Below are positions 1 through 8,814 of a stretch of DNA of 64,000 nt, piece after piece. The notes under the pieces were generated by a model, which did not search any database, was not told where the DNA came from, and saw only the letters and a list, made by a program, of their open reading frames with translations. Made by a program: the position numbers and the translations under genes. The first letter of the stretch is position 1, and every line of letters starts with the position of its first letter. This DNA is from Streptococcus mitis subsp. hohhotensis (GTDB lineage Bacteria > Bacillota > Bacilli > Lactobacillales > Streptococcaceae), in the NCBI RefSeq assembly GCF_000722775.1, contig NZ_JPFZ01000009.1, positions 186,001-250,000 on the forward strand, in the 5' to 3' direction.

Positions 1-2
1 GA

Positions 3-449
3 GAACAGCTTGTCTTTGTAGGAGATGTGGATATTACCCATCCTATCCGTGAAAATGAAGTGACCAATCATGTTTCAGCTATTGCAGCAATTCCTGAAGT
101 TCGTGAGAAACTAGTTTCCCTCCAACAAGAGATTGCCCAGCAAGGTGGGATTGTCATGGATGGTCGCGATATTGGAACGGTTGTATTGCCACAAGCAGAA
201 TTGAAAATTTTCCTAGTAGCTTCTGTTGATGAGAGAGCAGAGCGCCGTTACAAGGAAAATATTGCCAAGGGAATTGAAACAGACCTTGAAACCCTAAAAG
301 AGGAAATTGCTGCGCGTGACTACAAGGATAGTCATCGTGAGACTTCGCCTCTCAAACAAGCAGAGGATGCTGTCTACCTTGATACAACTGGCTTGAACAT
401 TCAAGAAGTAGTTGAAAAAATCAAAGCAGAAGCTAAAAAAAGAATGTAG
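3..449 (+). CDS. cmk: Cytidylate kinase, 3' part (cut by window edge)
   Basis: Phosphorylates CMP/dCMP to the diphosphate in pyrimidine nucleotide supply. The reading frame is open from base 3, so the 5' end lies outside the window; about 149 C-terminal residues remain of the usual 220 or so. Visible family features are the segment [14 protein letters not shown] (nucleotide-binding GRDIGTVV motif), the RAERRY segment that matches the LID arginine region, and the [16 protein letters not shown] stretch ending in DTTGL. A GTG at 27 is an internal codon, not a start. A hairpin terminator follows directly. Identification is secure. Confidence 0.95.
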   Translation, partial: EQLVFVGDVDITHPIRENEVTNHVSAIAAIPEVREKLVSLQQEIAQQGGIVMDGRDIGTVVLPQAELKIFLVASVDERAERRYKENIAKGIETDLETLKEEIAARDYKDSHRETSPLKQAEDAVYLDTTGLNIQEVVEKIKAEAKKRM

Positions 450-455
450 ATGTAG

Positions 456-487
456 AAAAGCCGATAGATTGATATCGGTTTTTTCTA
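456..487 (+). terminator. Rho-independent terminator after cmk
   Basis: An inverted repeat (AAAGCCGAT ... ATCGGTTTTTT) with an 8-nt loop runs into a T tract just behind the cmk stop codon. It separates cmk from the promoter of the next gene. Confidence 0.7.
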
Positions 488-490
488 AAT

Positions 491-519
491 TTGTCAAAAT
501 ACTGATTTTAAGGTATAAT
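491..519 (+). promoter_or_regulatory. Sigma-A promoter for the phnA-like gene
   Basis: TTGTCA at 491-496 and TATAAT at 514-519 are separated by 17 bp. Transcription would begin about 50 nt before the ATG at 579, which has AAGGAG upstream. Confidence 0.75.
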
Positions 520-578
520 AGTTGCTGTTCGAGAAATTTTGATTTTCAAAGAATAGTGAATGATGATAAGGAGAAAAC

Positions 579-917
579 ATGAACAACCTACCAAATTGCC
601 CAAAATGTAACTCAGAGTATGTCTACGAAGACGGTGCCCTACTGGTTTGCCCAGAGTGTGCTTATGAGTGGAATCCTGCTGAAGTTGCAGATGTAGAAGA
701 GGGCCTTGTTGCTGTCGATGCCAACGGAAATAAATTGGCTGACGGTGATACTGTTACCCTCATCAAGGACTTGAAAGTAAAAGGTGCGCCAAAAGATTTG
801 AAACAAGGGACGCGCGTGAAGAATATCCGCATCGTAGAAGGCGACCACAATATCGACTGTAAAATTGATGGCTTTGGTGCCATGAAACTTAAATCAGAGT
901 TTGTGAAGAAAATTTAA
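579..917 (+). CDS. PhnA/YjdM-family zinc-ribbon protein
   Basis: A 112-residue protein of the PhnA/YjdM family. An N-terminal zinc ribbon is visible (CPKC at residues 7-10 and CPEC at 24-27), followed by the compact PhnA domain with the [14 protein letters not shown] segment. Despite the historical name (alkylphosphonate uptake), the family is not shown to act in phosphonate metabolism, and no phn genes are nearby. The start has a good ribosome binding site (AAGGAGAAAAC). The next gene begins two bases after its stop, so the two are probably co-transcribed. Family call is firm; role unknown. Confidence 0.9.
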   Translation: MNNLPNCPKCNSEYVYEDGALLVCPECAYEWNPAEVADVEEGLVAVDANGNKLADGDTVTLIKDLKVKGAPKDLKQGTRVKNIRIVEGDHNIDCKIDGFGAMKLKSEFVKKI

Positions 918-919
918 GC

Positions 920-1549
920 ATGTCAAAACACTATAAACTTGTATTTTATAGCCGTATCTTCTTGTTTCTAGCGGCTTTTACGGGAGTTTATCTTGAAATC
1001 GCCAAGCATGGTGGATTTGGGATGTTACTCTATTATACGGTTCTGTCAAATCTGTTAGTAGCGATTTTTACGCTCTATCTCCTAAAGGTTATGAGCCGTT
1101 TAGGTGAAAATTGGCAAAGGCCAAGTCTCTTGCGCTTAAAAGGTGGGCTCACCATGAGTATCATGATTACCTGTGTGATTTACCATTTCCTCTTAGCGCC
1201 CATTGCGACTAATTTCTATACTCTGGAAAATTTCCTTTGCCACTATATCGTTCCCCTTTGGTTTTTAGCGGATACCCTCTTTTTTGACAAACAGGGTCAA
1301 TACAAGATTTGGGATCCAGTTGTGTGGACGATTTTACCCTTGCTGTATATGATTTTTGCTCTTTTCAATGGTTTGGTACTGAAACTTGATGTTCCTAATT
1401 CTAAGGTCAGTCCCTTCCCTTACTTCTTTTTGAATGTGAACAAGGGTTGGGATGTCGTGTTCAAGTGGTGTCTGATTATCTTTGTTGCCTATATGGTAGC
1501 AGGATTTATCTTCTACTTTATCAAGCAAATCAAGAGAAAGTCATCCTAA
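920..1549 (+). CDS. Pr6Pr-type integral membrane protein
   Basis: A 209-residue very hydrophobic protein with about six predicted membrane helices (roughly residues 8-27, 35-55, 73-94, 105-120, 133-152, 180-202). Helix layout and motifs such as YYTVLSN, HFxLAP and CHYIVPLW resemble the Pr6Pr (FAR-17a/AIG1-like) family found across Firmicutes; no biochemical role is established. It follows the phnA-like gene by 2 bp and has no strong ribosome binding site of its own beyond the end of that gene, which suggests coupling. The stop codon abuts a RUP element. Confidence 0.75.
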   Translation: MSKHYKLVFYSRIFLFLAAFTGVYLEIAKHGGFGMLLYYTVLSNLLVAIFTLYLLKVMSRLGENWQRPSLLRLKGGLTMSIMITCVIYHFLLAPIATNFYTLENFLCHYIVPLWFLADTLFFDKQGQYKIWDPVVWTILPLLYMIFALFNGLVLKLDVPNSKVSPFPYFFLNVNKGWDVVFKWCLIIFVAYMVAGFIFYFIKQIKRKSS

Positions 1550-1652
1550 TACTCTTCGAAAATCAAATTCAAACCACGTCAGTTTCGCCTTGCCGTACTC
1601 AAGTACAGCCTGCGGCTAGCTTCCTAGTTTGCTCTTTGATTTTCATTGAGTA
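1550..1652 (+). repeat. RUP-like element, short form (103 bp)
   Basis: Terminal inverted repeats TACTCTTCGAAAATC and GATTTTCATTGAGTA bound a 103-bp sequence flanked by TA, as expected for a non-autonomous IS630-type element (RUP of pneumococcus, matched from memory). The core reads CCGTACTCAAGTACAG instead of the 45-bp modules seen in longer copies. It differs from the copy at 8651-8753 (opposite orientation) at only two positions. Eight other copies are in the window. Confidence 0.8.
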
Positions 1653-1781
1653 TAAGACACAAGGGATTCATTTTCGAGTTTAAGAAGGAGTCTATACACC
1701 AAAGAGGCTTCTTCTTTTCTTACTTGTTTGATAACTATCAAAAGAGACAGAAGATTAAGAGAAAATATAGAAAGAGATTTC

Positions 1782-2933
1782 ATGAAACAATTTTTAGAAC
1801 GGGCCAGTATTTTGGCTCTCTCCCTCGTTTTGATTACATCCTTTTCCATCTCGAGTGCCCTGCCAGCCATGTTTGACTATTATCAAGGCTATCCTAAGGA
1901 ACAAATTGAGCTCTTGGCGAGCTTGCCTTCCTTTGGAATCATGATTATGTTATTACTAAATGGTTTCTTAGAAAAAATCTTTCCTGAGCGCTTACAAATT
2001 AGTTTGGGATTGCTGATTTTATCACTGAGTGGAACAGCACCCTTTTGGTATCAAGCCTATCCTTTTGTATTTGGAACACGGATTCTTTTTGGTTTGGGAG
2101 TTGGGATGATCAATGCCAAGGCTATTTCTATCATCAGTGAGCGTTATCAAGGGAAAACGCGGATTCAGATGTTAGGGCTACGCGGTTCTGCAGAGGTCGT
2201 TGGGGCCTCTCTCATTACCTTGGCAGTCGGCCAGTTGTTGGCCTTTGGTTGGACAGCTACTTTCTTAGCCTATAGTGCTGGATTTTTGGTGCTGACCCTT
2301 TATCTGCTCTTTGTCCCTTATGGAAAATCAAAGAAAGAAGTCAAGAAAAAAGCGAAGGAAGCAAGTCGCTTAACTCGGGAAATGAAAGGCTTGATTTTTA
2401 TCCTAGCTATTGAAGCAGCAGTTGTAGTTTGTACCAATACGGCTATTACTATTCGTATTCCAAGTTTGATGGTGGAAAGAGGACTTGGAGATGCCCAGTT
2501 ATCTAGTTTTGTTCTTAGTGTCATGCAGTTAATCGGGATTGTGGCTGGTGTGAGTTTCTCTTTCTTGATTTCTATCTTTAAAGAGAAACTGCTCCTCTGG
2601 TCTGGTATTACCTTTGGCTTAGGGCAAATTGTGATTGCCCTGTCTCCATCTTTGTGGATGGTGGTGGCAGGAAGCATTCTTGCTGGTTTTGCCTACAGTG
2701 TAGCCTTGACGACAGTTTTTCAACTTGTCTCTGAAAGAATTCCAGCTAAACTCCTCAATCAAGCAACTTCATTTGCTGTATTAGGCTGTAGTTTCGGAGC
2801 CTTTACGACCCCATTTGTTCTAGGTGCAATTGGCTTACTAACTCACAATGGGATGTTGGTCTTTGCTATCTTAGGATCTTGGTTGATTGTAACCTCTGTC
2901 TTTGTCATGTACCTACTCCAAAAGAGAGCTTAG
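1782..2933 (+). CDS. Major facilitator superfamily transporter (CynX/NimT-like)
   Basis: A 383-residue inner-membrane transporter with about twelve helices and a charged central loop (KSKKEVKKKAKEASR, about residues 185-200). Helix pairs resemble the CynX/NimT branch of the MFS, including GLGVGMINAKAISIISERY after helix 4. Substrate cannot be read from sequence. The frame is open upstream to a TTG at 1728, but the ATG at 1782, preceded by AGAAAGAG, is the better start. It stands alone between the RUP at 1550 and the truA promoter. Confidence 0.8.
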   Translation: MKQFLERASILALSLVLITSFSISSALPAMFDYYQGYPKEQIELLASLPSFGIMIMLLLNGFLEKIFPERLQISLGLLILSLSGTAPFWYQAYPFVFGTRILFGLGVGMINAKAISIISERYQGKTRIQMLGLRGSAEVVGASLITLAVGQLLAFGWTATFLAYSAGFLVLTLYLLFVPYGKSKKEVKKKAKEASRLTREMKGLIFILAIEAAVVVCTNTAITIRIPSLMVERGLGDAQLSSFVLSVMQLIGIVAGVSFSFLISIFKEKLLLWSGITFGLGQIVIALSPSLWMVVAGSILAGFAYSVALTTVFQLVSERIPAKLLNQATSFAVLGCSFGAFTTPFVLGAIGLLTHNGMLVFAILGSWLIVTSVFVMYLLQKRA

Positions 2934-2995
2934 GATTGGTTTCCTAGGTTTTTCTTTTGAGTTTTTTGTACCCAGACAATATTTATTTTAGAACC

Positions 2996-3024
2996 TTGTC
3001 TACAGATTAATTTCTTGATAAAAT
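2996..3024 (+). promoter_or_regulatory. Promoter abutting the truA start codon
   Basis: TTGTCT (2996-3001), a 17-bp spacer and an extended -10 TGATAAAAT whose hexamer is 3019-3024. The ATG of truA begins at 3032, about where transcription would start, so the mRNA may be leaderless. Confidence 0.6.
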
Positions 3025-3031
3025 AGAAGTT

Positions 3032-3781
3032 ATGACGAGATATAAAGCAACTATTTCCTACGATGGTTATGCCTTTGCTGGTTTTCAGCGCCAGCCCCAT
3101 GCGCGTAGCGTTCAGGAAGAAATTGAAAAAACCTTGACCAGGTTAAATAAGGGGCAAGGTATTACTGTTCACGGTGCTGGTAGGACAGATAGTGGGGTTC
3201 ATGCCCTGGGACAGGTGATTCATTTTGACCTGCCTTATCAAATGAATGAGGAGAAACTTCGCTTTGCTCTTGACACCCAGTCCTCTGAAGATATTGATGT
3301 GATTTCAATTGAGCTTGTGTCAGATGATTTTCATTGTCGTTATGCCAAGCATAGCAAGACCTATGAGTTTATCGTGGATAGGGGCCGTCCCAAGGACCCT
3401 ATGCGCCGTCACTATGCCACTCACTTTCCCTACCCACTCGATGTGGAACGCATGCAGATTGCAATCAAAAAGCTAGAAGGAACCCATGATTTCACTGGCT
3501 TTACAGCCTCTGGGACTAGTGTAGAAGATAAGGTTCGTACTATTACAGAAGCTAGTCTTAGGGTTGATGAGACAGGCCAATTTTTGACCTTTACCTTTTC
3601 AGGAAATGGTTTCTTGTATAAGCAGATTCGTAATATGGTGGGGACACTGCTCAAAATCGGAAATAATCGAATGCCAGTAGAGCAGATTGACTTGATTTTG
3701 GAGAAAAAGGACAGGCAACTTGCAGGTCCCACTGCAGCACCAAATGGTTTATATTTAAAGGAGATTCGTTATGAAGAATAA
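3032..3781 (+). CDS. truA: tRNA pseudouridine(38-40) synthase TruA
   Basis: Isomerises uridines 38-40 in the anticodon arm of many tRNAs. The protein has 249 residues, normal for the family. The catalytic motif [12 protein letters not shown] is present with Asp53, and the second half has the [14 protein letters not shown] segment typical of TruA. The stop overlaps the next gene (ATG at 3771) by 11 nt, so truA, the kinase and the S component form a translationally coupled operon. The promoter sits directly against the start codon. Confidence 0.96.
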   Translation: MTRYKATISYDGYAFAGFQRQPHARSVQEEIEKTLTRLNKGQGITVHGAGRTDSGVHALGQVIHFDLPYQMNEEKLRFALDTQSSEDIDVISIELVSDDFHCRYAKHSKTYEFIVDRGRPKDPMRRHYATHFPYPLDVERMQIAIKKLEGTHDFTGFTASGTSVEDKVRTITEASLRVDETGQFLTFTFSGNGFLYKQIRNMVGTLLKIGNNRMPVEQIDLILEKKDRQLAGPTAAPNGLYLKEIRYEE

Positions 3782-4544
3782 TCGTATTTTAGCACTTTCT
3801 GGAAATGATATTTTTAGTGGTGGTGGTTTGTCAGCTGATTTGGCTACTTATACCTTGAACGGCTTGCATGGCTTTGTAGCAGTGACTTGTTTGACAGCCT
3901 TGACAGAAAAAGGATTTGAAGTCTTTCCAACTGACGATACCATTTTTCAACATGAATTAGATAGCTTGCGTGATGTGGAATTTGCAGGGATTAAGATTGG
4001 TCTTTTACCAACTGTCAGTGTGGCTGAGAAGGCATTGGACTTTATCAAGAAACGCCCAGGAGTGCCTGTGGTTCTGGATCCTGTCTTGGTATGCAAGGAA
4101 ACGCACGACGTAGCAGTTAGTGAACTCTGCCAAGAGTTGATTCGCTTTTTCCCTCATGTTAGTGTAATTACGCCTAATCTTCCTGAAGCAGAATTACTAG
4201 CAGATCAAGAGATTAAAACCCTTGAAGATATGAAAACTGCAGCACAGAAATTGCATGACTTAGGAGCGCCAGCAGTCATTATCAAGGGAGGCAATCGCCT
4301 TAGTCAGGACAAGGCTATGGATGTCTTTTATGACGGACAAACCTTTACAGTCCTAGAAAATCCCGTCATTCAAGGGCAAAATGCTGGTGCAGGTTGTACC
4401 TTTGCCTCTAGCATTGCCAGTCACCTAGTCAAAGGTGATGAACTTTTACCAGCAGTAGAAAGCTCTAAGGCTTTCGTTTACCGTGCCATTGCACAAGCAG
4501 ATCAGTATGGAGTAAGACAATATGAAGCAAACCAAAACAACTAA
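3771..4544 (+). CDS. ThiD/PdxK-family kinase (hydroxymethylpyrimidine or pyridoxine kinase)
   Basis: A 257-residue ribokinase-fold vitamin kinase. The N-terminal [14 protein letters not shown] is the substrate-site loop, [10 protein letters not shown] is the ThiD signature, VIIKGGN lies near the ATP site, and [14 protein letters not shown] is the anion hole with a cysteine, as in ThiD/PdxK dual enzymes. The family includes HMP/HMP-P kinases and pyridoxine kinases; sequence alone does not decide. The overlapping downstream ECF S component suggests a salvage pair in which the imported vitamer is phosphorylated. No thiamine operon or TPP riboswitch is seen. Confidence 0.88.
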   Translation: MKNNRILALSGNDIFSGGGLSADLATYTLNGLHGFVAVTCLTALTEKGFEVFPTDDTIFQHELDSLRDVEFAGIKIGLLPTVSVAEKALDFIKKRPGVPVVLDPVLVCKETHDVAVSELCQELIRFFPHVSVITPNLPEAELLADQEIKTLEDMKTAAQKLHDLGAPAVIIKGGNRLSQDKAMDVFYDGQTFTVLENPVIQGQNAGAGCTFASSIASHLVKGDELLPAVESSKAFVYRAIAQADQYGVRQYEANQNN

Positions 4545-4983
4545 AATCGCCCTTGTATCCCTATTAACCACCCTCTCTGTGGTTCTAGGCTATTTCTTAA
4601 AAATTCCGACACCGACAGGCATTTTAACTCTTTTAGATGCGGGTGTCTTCTTTGCGGCCTTCTACTTTGGTAGTCGTGAAGGAGCGGTAGTCGGAGGATT
4701 AGCAGGTTTCTTGATTGACCTCTTATCAGGCTATCCTCAGTGGATGTTCTTTAGCTTGATCAACCATGGCTTGCAGGGATTTTTCGCAGGATTTAAAGGA
4801 AAAACTCAGTGGTTAGGGCTTATCTTAGCAACGATTGCCATGGTAGGGGGCTACGCCTTGGGTTCAACTTTGATGAATGGCTGGGCAGCAGCTCTACCAG
4901 AAATCCTACCAAATTTCATGCAAAATATGGTAGGGATGATTGTAGGATTTATCCTTAGTCAAAGTATCAAGAAGATTAAGTAA
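4522..4983 (+). CDS. ECF transporter S component (vitamin uptake)
   Basis: A 153-residue protein with about five membrane helices, rich in glycine and alanine, of the ECF substrate-binding (S component) class. The segment FFAAFYFGSREGAVVGGLAG is typical. It needs the shared EcfA1A2T module, which is encoded elsewhere. It overlaps the upstream vitamin kinase by 23 nt, so its substrate is probably the same vitamer (hydroxymethylpyrimidine or vitamin B6), by inference. The operon ends at the SPRITE-like hairpin at 5015. Confidence 0.82.
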   Translation: MKQTKTTKIALVSLLTTLSVVLGYFLKIPTPTGILTLLDAGVFFAAFYFGSREGAVVGGLAGFLIDLLSGYPQWMFFSLINHGLQGFFAGFKGKTQWLGLILATIAMVGGYALGSTLMNGWAAALPEILPNFMQNMVGMIVGFILSQSIKKIK

Positions 4984-5014
4984 AGAGGCTGAGTCAAAAG
5001 TCTTTCAAATAAGA

Positions 5015-5052
5015 AAAACGCATAGTATCAGGTGTTCAATACTATGCGTTTT
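5015..5052. repeat. SPRITE-like hairpin between convergent genes
   Basis: A near-perfect palindrome (AAAACGCATAGTA ... TACTATGCGTTTT) that can act as terminator in both directions, between the ECF gene and pepQ. The same sequence family recurs at 36998, 42965 and 58884. It matches the pneumococcal SPRITE repeat from memory. Its right flank (ATTGTGGGAAGATTTTA) is cut off by the RUP at 5070. Confidence 0.7.
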
Positions 5053-5069
5053 ATTGTGGGAAGATTTTA

Positions 5070-5263
5070 TACTCTTCGAAAATCTCTTCAAACCGCGTCA
5101 ACGTCGCCTTGCCATAGATATGGTTACTGACTTCGTCAGTTCTATCCACAACCTCAAAACAGTGTTTTGAGCTGACTTCATCAGTCTTATATGCAACCTC
5201 AAAACAGTGTTTTGAGCAACCTGCGGCTAGCTTCCTAGTTTGCACTTTGATTTTCATTGAGTA
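5070..5263 (+). repeat. RUP-like element with two internal modules (194 bp)
   Basis: The same termini as the other copies (TACTCTTCGAAAATC / GATTTTCATTGAGTA). The core holds two copies of a 45-bp module made of CTGACTTCGTCAG and CTCAAAACAGTGTTTTGAG palindromes. The element interrupts the tail of the SPRITE-like repeat. Confidence 0.8.
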
Positions 5264-5274
5264 TTAGATGAATA

Positions 5275-6357
5275 TTAATCAAAATAAAGCAAGTCTTTGC
5301 TGGTACTTGTAAAGAGGTCAAAGCCATCCTTGGTAACAACACCGCAGTCTTCAATACGGACACCAACTTTACCAGGGATATAGATACCTGGTTCAACAGA
5401 GAAGCACATGCCTTCTTCGATGACCATGTCGTTTCCTTCCATGATAGATGGGAATTCATGGACATCCATACCGATACCGTGACCGAGACGGTGGTTGAAG
5501 TATTCACCGTAACCAGCTTTTTCGATGACCTCACGGGCAGCGCGGTCCACTTCATGGGCAGTCACACCTGGTTTGATAAAGTCAAGAGCAGCTTGTTGGG
5601 CTTCAAGAGTCAAGTTATAAATATCTTTCTTGAATTGGTCTGGTTTACCAACAGCGACTGTACGAGTCATATCTGAAGCATAGCCGTTGACCAGAACACC
5701 GAGGTCAAAGAGGAGAAGAGCATCATTTTCAACCTTATTAGCTGCTGGAATACCGTGTGGATTTGCAGCATTATCACCAGTCAAGACCATGGTATCAAAA
5801 CTCATTTCATAGCCTTCACGTTTCATGGCAAAGTCGATTTGGGCGATGATATCTGTCTCAGTCTTATCAAGAGAAATATTGTCAAACCCCACTTTAACAG
5901 CCTTGTCCGCATAGAGACCTGCAACCATCATTTTTTGCACTTCGTCAGCTGATTTGATGAGGCGCATGCGTTGGATATGAGGTGTGAGATTTTCAAACTC
6001 AGCAGTTTCAAAAACGGTTTTTAAACCATGATATTTTGTCAAGATGAGATTGTCAAACTCAACAGCGACACGTTTGAAGTCAAGTTGTGGAAGAGCATGT
6101 TTCATTTTTTGCCATGGATTTTCAGAATCCACATAGCCCACAACTGGGAAGGAAACAGTGCTAGTAGCACGCTCCACTTCAAGGGCTGGGACAAAGAGGA
6201 GGGGTTCCTGATCCGCTAGGACAAAAAGGAACATCTGGCGTTCATGGGGATCACTGTAAAAGCCAGTGAGGTAATTGATTGTGACGGGGTCAGATACGAC
6301 AGCGACGTCTAGTTTTTCTGATTCAAGATATGTTACGATTTGTTGTAATTTAGACAT
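5275..6357 (-). CDS. pepQ: Xaa-Pro dipeptidase (proline dipeptidase)
   Basis: A cytoplasmic metallopeptidase that cleaves Xaa-Pro dipeptides. The 360 residues contain an N-terminal creatinase-like domain (1-120) and the pita-bread catalytic domain. Metal ligands are visible in LLFDLGVLVNGYASDMTRTV (two Asp), HRLGHGIGMDVHE (His), SVEPGIYIPG (Glu) and RIEDCGVV (Glu). The ATG has GAAAGAAGG upstream on the minus strand. It lies downstream of gatD but behind a strong terminator (6436-6466), so it is probably its own unit. Confidence 0.95.
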   Translation of the reverse strand: MSKLQQIVTYLESEKLDVAVVSDPVTINYLTGFYSDPHERQMFLFVLADQEPLLFVPALEVERATSTVSFPVVGYVDSENPWQKMKHALPQLDFKRVAVEFDNLILTKYHGLKTVFETAEFENLTPHIQRMRLIKSADEVQKMMVAGLYADKAVKVGFDNISLDKTETDIIAQIDFAMKREGYEMSFDTMVLTGDNAANPHGIPAANKVENDALLLFDLGVLVNGYASDMTRTVAVGKPDQFKKDIYNLTLEAQQAALDFIKPGVTAHEVDRAAREVIEKAGYGEYFNHRLGHGIGMDVHEFPSIMEGNDMVIEEGMCFSVEPGIYIPGKVGVRIEDCGVVTKDGFDLFTSTSKDLLYFD

Positions 6358-6435
6358 ATGCTACCTTCTTTCTACCCCTCTATTTTGGCAAAAAAAGAGA
6401 GAAAATGCAAGAGAGAAGGGTAAAAGAAAAGACAA

Positions 6436-6466
6436 AAAGAACTCCGACATGATGGCGGAGTTCTTT
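6436..6466 (-). terminator. Terminator of murT-gatD
   Basis: A stem AAAGAACTCCG / CGGAGTTCTTT with a short loop, followed on the minus strand by TTTTTGTCTTTT. It lies between the gatD stop and the pepQ start. Confidence 0.85.
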
Positions 6467-6484
6467 GATAGAGTTTTCCTTGGT

Positions 6485-7267
6485 TTAAGAAAAGTCAGCC
6501 TTGCTTTTGACATCACTGTATTCTTCAGCGATTTCTTGGCTGAGAATATCTTCATAGGCAGGGAGTTGGATGTCCTGACCATATTTCTTCTTGAGGGCAG
6601 TAGTGACTAGGCGATAAGCTAGATTGGCATTACGAGAGAGGATAGGCCCGTGGAAGTAAGAACCAAAGACATTCTTATAATGAACCCCTTCGCCGACCTT
6701 TTCTTCGTTGTTTCCATTTCCATAGACAACCTGACCCAGTGGTTTTTGGTCATCTGAGAGGAAGGTACGGCCCTGATGATTCTCAAATCCATAGTAGGTT
6801 TCATTGAAATCTTCATTGTGAATCTTGATGTCACCGATAAAACGGTTATTGGTCTGGTTGAGGGTGTAGTGGCCCATGACACCTAGCCCTTCGATGCGTT
6901 TGCCTGAAGCTTCAATATAATATTGGCCCAATAGTTGGAAACCACCGCAGATAGCCAGAACCACACCGTCGTTTTGGATGTAGTTGTCAATGTTTTCTTT
7001 TTTAGCAGGTAGGTCGTCTGCAATAATACTTTGTTCAAAGTCTTGACCGCCACCGAAAAAGGCAATGTCGTAGTGATTTTCATCAAAGTCATCATGGAGA
7101 GAAACAATGTCAACCGTTACATAGGCTCCTAGTTTTTCAGCCACATACTTGAGCATGAGAATGTTTCCATTGTCCCCGTAGGTATTCATGAGATTTCCGT
7201 AGAGGTGGGCAATATTGAGCTGATAGGGGTAATTGCCAGCTTTTGAGGAAAGTGAAGTATAAACCAT
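6485..7267 (-). CDS. gatD: Lipid II isoglutaminyl synthase, glutamine amidotransferase subunit GatD
   Basis: Supplies ammonia from glutamine to MurT, which amidates the alpha-carboxyl of D-Glu in lipid II at the cytoplasmic face. The class I amidotransferase fold is clear: nucleophile Cys107 in [11 protein letters not shown] and His206 in [11 protein letters not shown]. The length of 260 residues is normal. Its ATG overlaps the murT stop by one base (TAATG), so translation is coupled. MurT/GatD is essential or nearly so in pneumococcus and affects beta-lactam susceptibility. Confidence 0.95.
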   Translation of the reverse strand: MVYTSLSSKAGNYPYQLNIAHLYGNLMNTYGDNGNILMLKYVAEKLGAYVTVDIVSLHDDFDENHYDIAFFGGGQDFEQSIIADDLPAKKENIDNYIQNDGVVLAICGGFQLLGQYYIEASGKRIEGLGVMGHYTLNQTNNRFIGDIKIHNEDFNETYYGFENHQGRTFLSDDQKPLGQVVYGNGNNEEKVGEGVHYKNVFGSYFHGPILSRNANLAYRLVTTALKKKYGQDIQLPAYEDILSQEIAEEYSDVKSKADFS

Positions 7268-8610
7268 TAGTTCATCTCCTTTCTAACAATCTGACGACTA
7301 GCCAGGAGTTCGCGGAATTCAAGCATAGCAGTATAGGTAGCCAGAATATAAGCATGCTTGCAGTCTTGGTTCTCAATGGTTTTAAGAACTTGTTCCAGAC
7401 TACTTGTTTCAGTAATTTTATCAGCTGGATAGCCAGTTACTCGTAGACGACGTGCGATTTCAGAATGGCGAACACCGCCAGCGTTGATTTCAGGGATGTC
7501 CATGTCAGTGATTTGTTCAAAATCAGCATCCCAGATCCAGCTGGTATCAATACCGTCAGCGTAGTTGGCATTGAGGAGAACAGATAGGCTAAATGGATAA
7601 GGAGCTAGTTTGATCATTTCGATAGCTTGGGTTGCACCGACTGGATTTTTAATCAAAACAAGGATGCATTCCTTGTCACCGATATGGAAGGTTTCTTGGC
7701 GTCCAAAGACTGCACGGCTCTTATCAAATCCTTGCTTGATTAGTTGTGAATCTGCACCAAGGAAACGGGCGATGGCAACCGCAGCTAGGGCGTTGTAGAT
7801 ATTGTAGAGACCACCGATTTGAATACCGTATTCTTGTCCGTCAATGACAAAGCGAGAGCGATTGTTGGTCAACTCAACTAGTTCTGTCAAACGATAGTCG
7901 AGATCAGGACGTTTACATCCGCAGCCTTCACAGATATAGGCACCCAAGTTTGCATAGGTATTATGCTCGTATTTGAGGATGCCTTGACAGTCAGGACAGA
8001 GAATCCCTTCTGTATTATAGTGAGCCAGCTGGGCTGGTCCTTTCTCCAAGTCAAAACCAAAATACTCTACAGGATTTGGAATAGCTGGCTTGTAGAAAAG
8101 TGGACTGTCTCCATTAAGGAGAACAGTGGCAGTAGGCACCTTACGAATAGCATCCAAAATCATCTTGTAAGTTGTGTAAATCTCACCATAGCGGTCCATC
8201 TGGTCGCGGAAGATATTCGTGATGACAAAAAGGCTTGGCTGGATATAGTCACAGATACGAGATAGACTGGCTTCGTCAATTTCAAGGACGGCAATATTTT
8301 TCCCAGTTTTAGAAGATTTGGCTGTTAAGAAGGTTGTCGCAATTCCTGTAATCATGTTGGCACCGCTTGGGTTGGTCAGAACTTGACCATAAACCTCTTT
8401 TAAAATGCCGACAGTGAGGGCAGTTGTCAGGGTTTTTCCGTTGGTTCCAGTGACCACGACAATCTCGTAGTTCTTAGCTAGTTTTTTTAAAATATCTTTA
8501 TCAAATTGAAGGGCGAGTTTTCCTGGGAGCGTACTTCCACGGCCAAGACGGCTTAAAATGAAGTGGGAAGAACGCCCGGCAAGAAGGCCAAAAGTAGTTT
8601 TTAATTTCAT
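7267..8610 (-). CDS. murT: Lipid II isoglutaminyl synthase, Mur ligase-like subunit MurT
   Basis: The ATP-dependent partner of GatD. The 447 residues carry the Mur-ligase P-loop [13 protein letters not shown] (about 55-67), a four-cysteine zinc ribbon inserted in the central domain (CPDC ... CEGCGC, about 204-230) that is particular to MurT, and a C-terminal DUF1727 domain. The aspartate in [16 protein letters not shown] is in the region assigned to the catalytic triad shared with GatD. It is the first gene of the two-gene operon; the RUP at 8651 lies in the region upstream of it. Confidence 0.95.
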   Translation of the reverse strand: MKLKTTFGLLAGRSSHFILSRLGRGSTLPGKLALQFDKDILKKLAKNYEIVVVTGTNGKTLTTALTVGILKEVYGQVLTNPSGANMITGIATTFLTAKSSKTGKNIAVLEIDEASLSRICDYIQPSLFVITNIFRDQMDRYGEIYTTYKMILDAIRKVPTATVLLNGDSPLFYKPAIPNPVEYFGFDLEKGPAQLAHYNTEGILCPDCQGILKYEHNTYANLGAYICEGCGCKRPDLDYRLTELVELTNNRSRFVIDGQEYGIQIGGLYNIYNALAAVAIARFLGADSQLIKQGFDKSRAVFGRQETFHIGDKECILVLIKNPVGATQAIEMIKLAPYPFSLSVLLNANYADGIDTSWIWDADFEQITDMDIPEINAGGVRHSEIARRLRVTGYPADKITETSSLEQVLKTIENQDCKHAYILATYTAMLEFRELLASRQIVRKEMN

Positions 8611-8650
8611 GTTTCTATTATATCATAAAAGAGGGAAAAGACAGATTTGA

Positions 8651-8753
8651 TACTCAATGAAAATCAAAGAGCAAACTAGGAAGCTAGCCGCAGGCTGTAC
8701 TTGAGTACGGCAAGGTGAAGCTGACGTGGTTTGAATTTGATTTTCGAAGAGTA
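8651..8753 (-). repeat. RUP-like element, short form, inverted
   Basis: The same 103-bp form as at 1550 in reverse orientation, with two base differences. It lies between the reductase gene's terminator and the murT start on the minus strand, so it may sit in or near the murT promoter region. Confidence 0.8.
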
Positions 8754-8771
8754 TGAGATTTCGTAGAAATG

Positions 8772-8795
8772 AAAACAGCCCTCAGAGGGCTGTTC
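8772..8795 (-). terminator. Terminator of the flavin reductase gene
   Basis: The stem AACAGCCCT / AGGGCTGTT is followed on the minus strand by TTTTCATTT, just past the stop codon at 8815. Confidence 0.8.
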
Positions 8796-8814
8796 GATAT
8801 GATTAAATCTCAAC

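Noticed and set aside
4500-4544. A riboswitch for the vitamin transporter.
   Set aside because: The S component overlaps the kinase gene and truA has no leader, so there is no room for one; none is seen.
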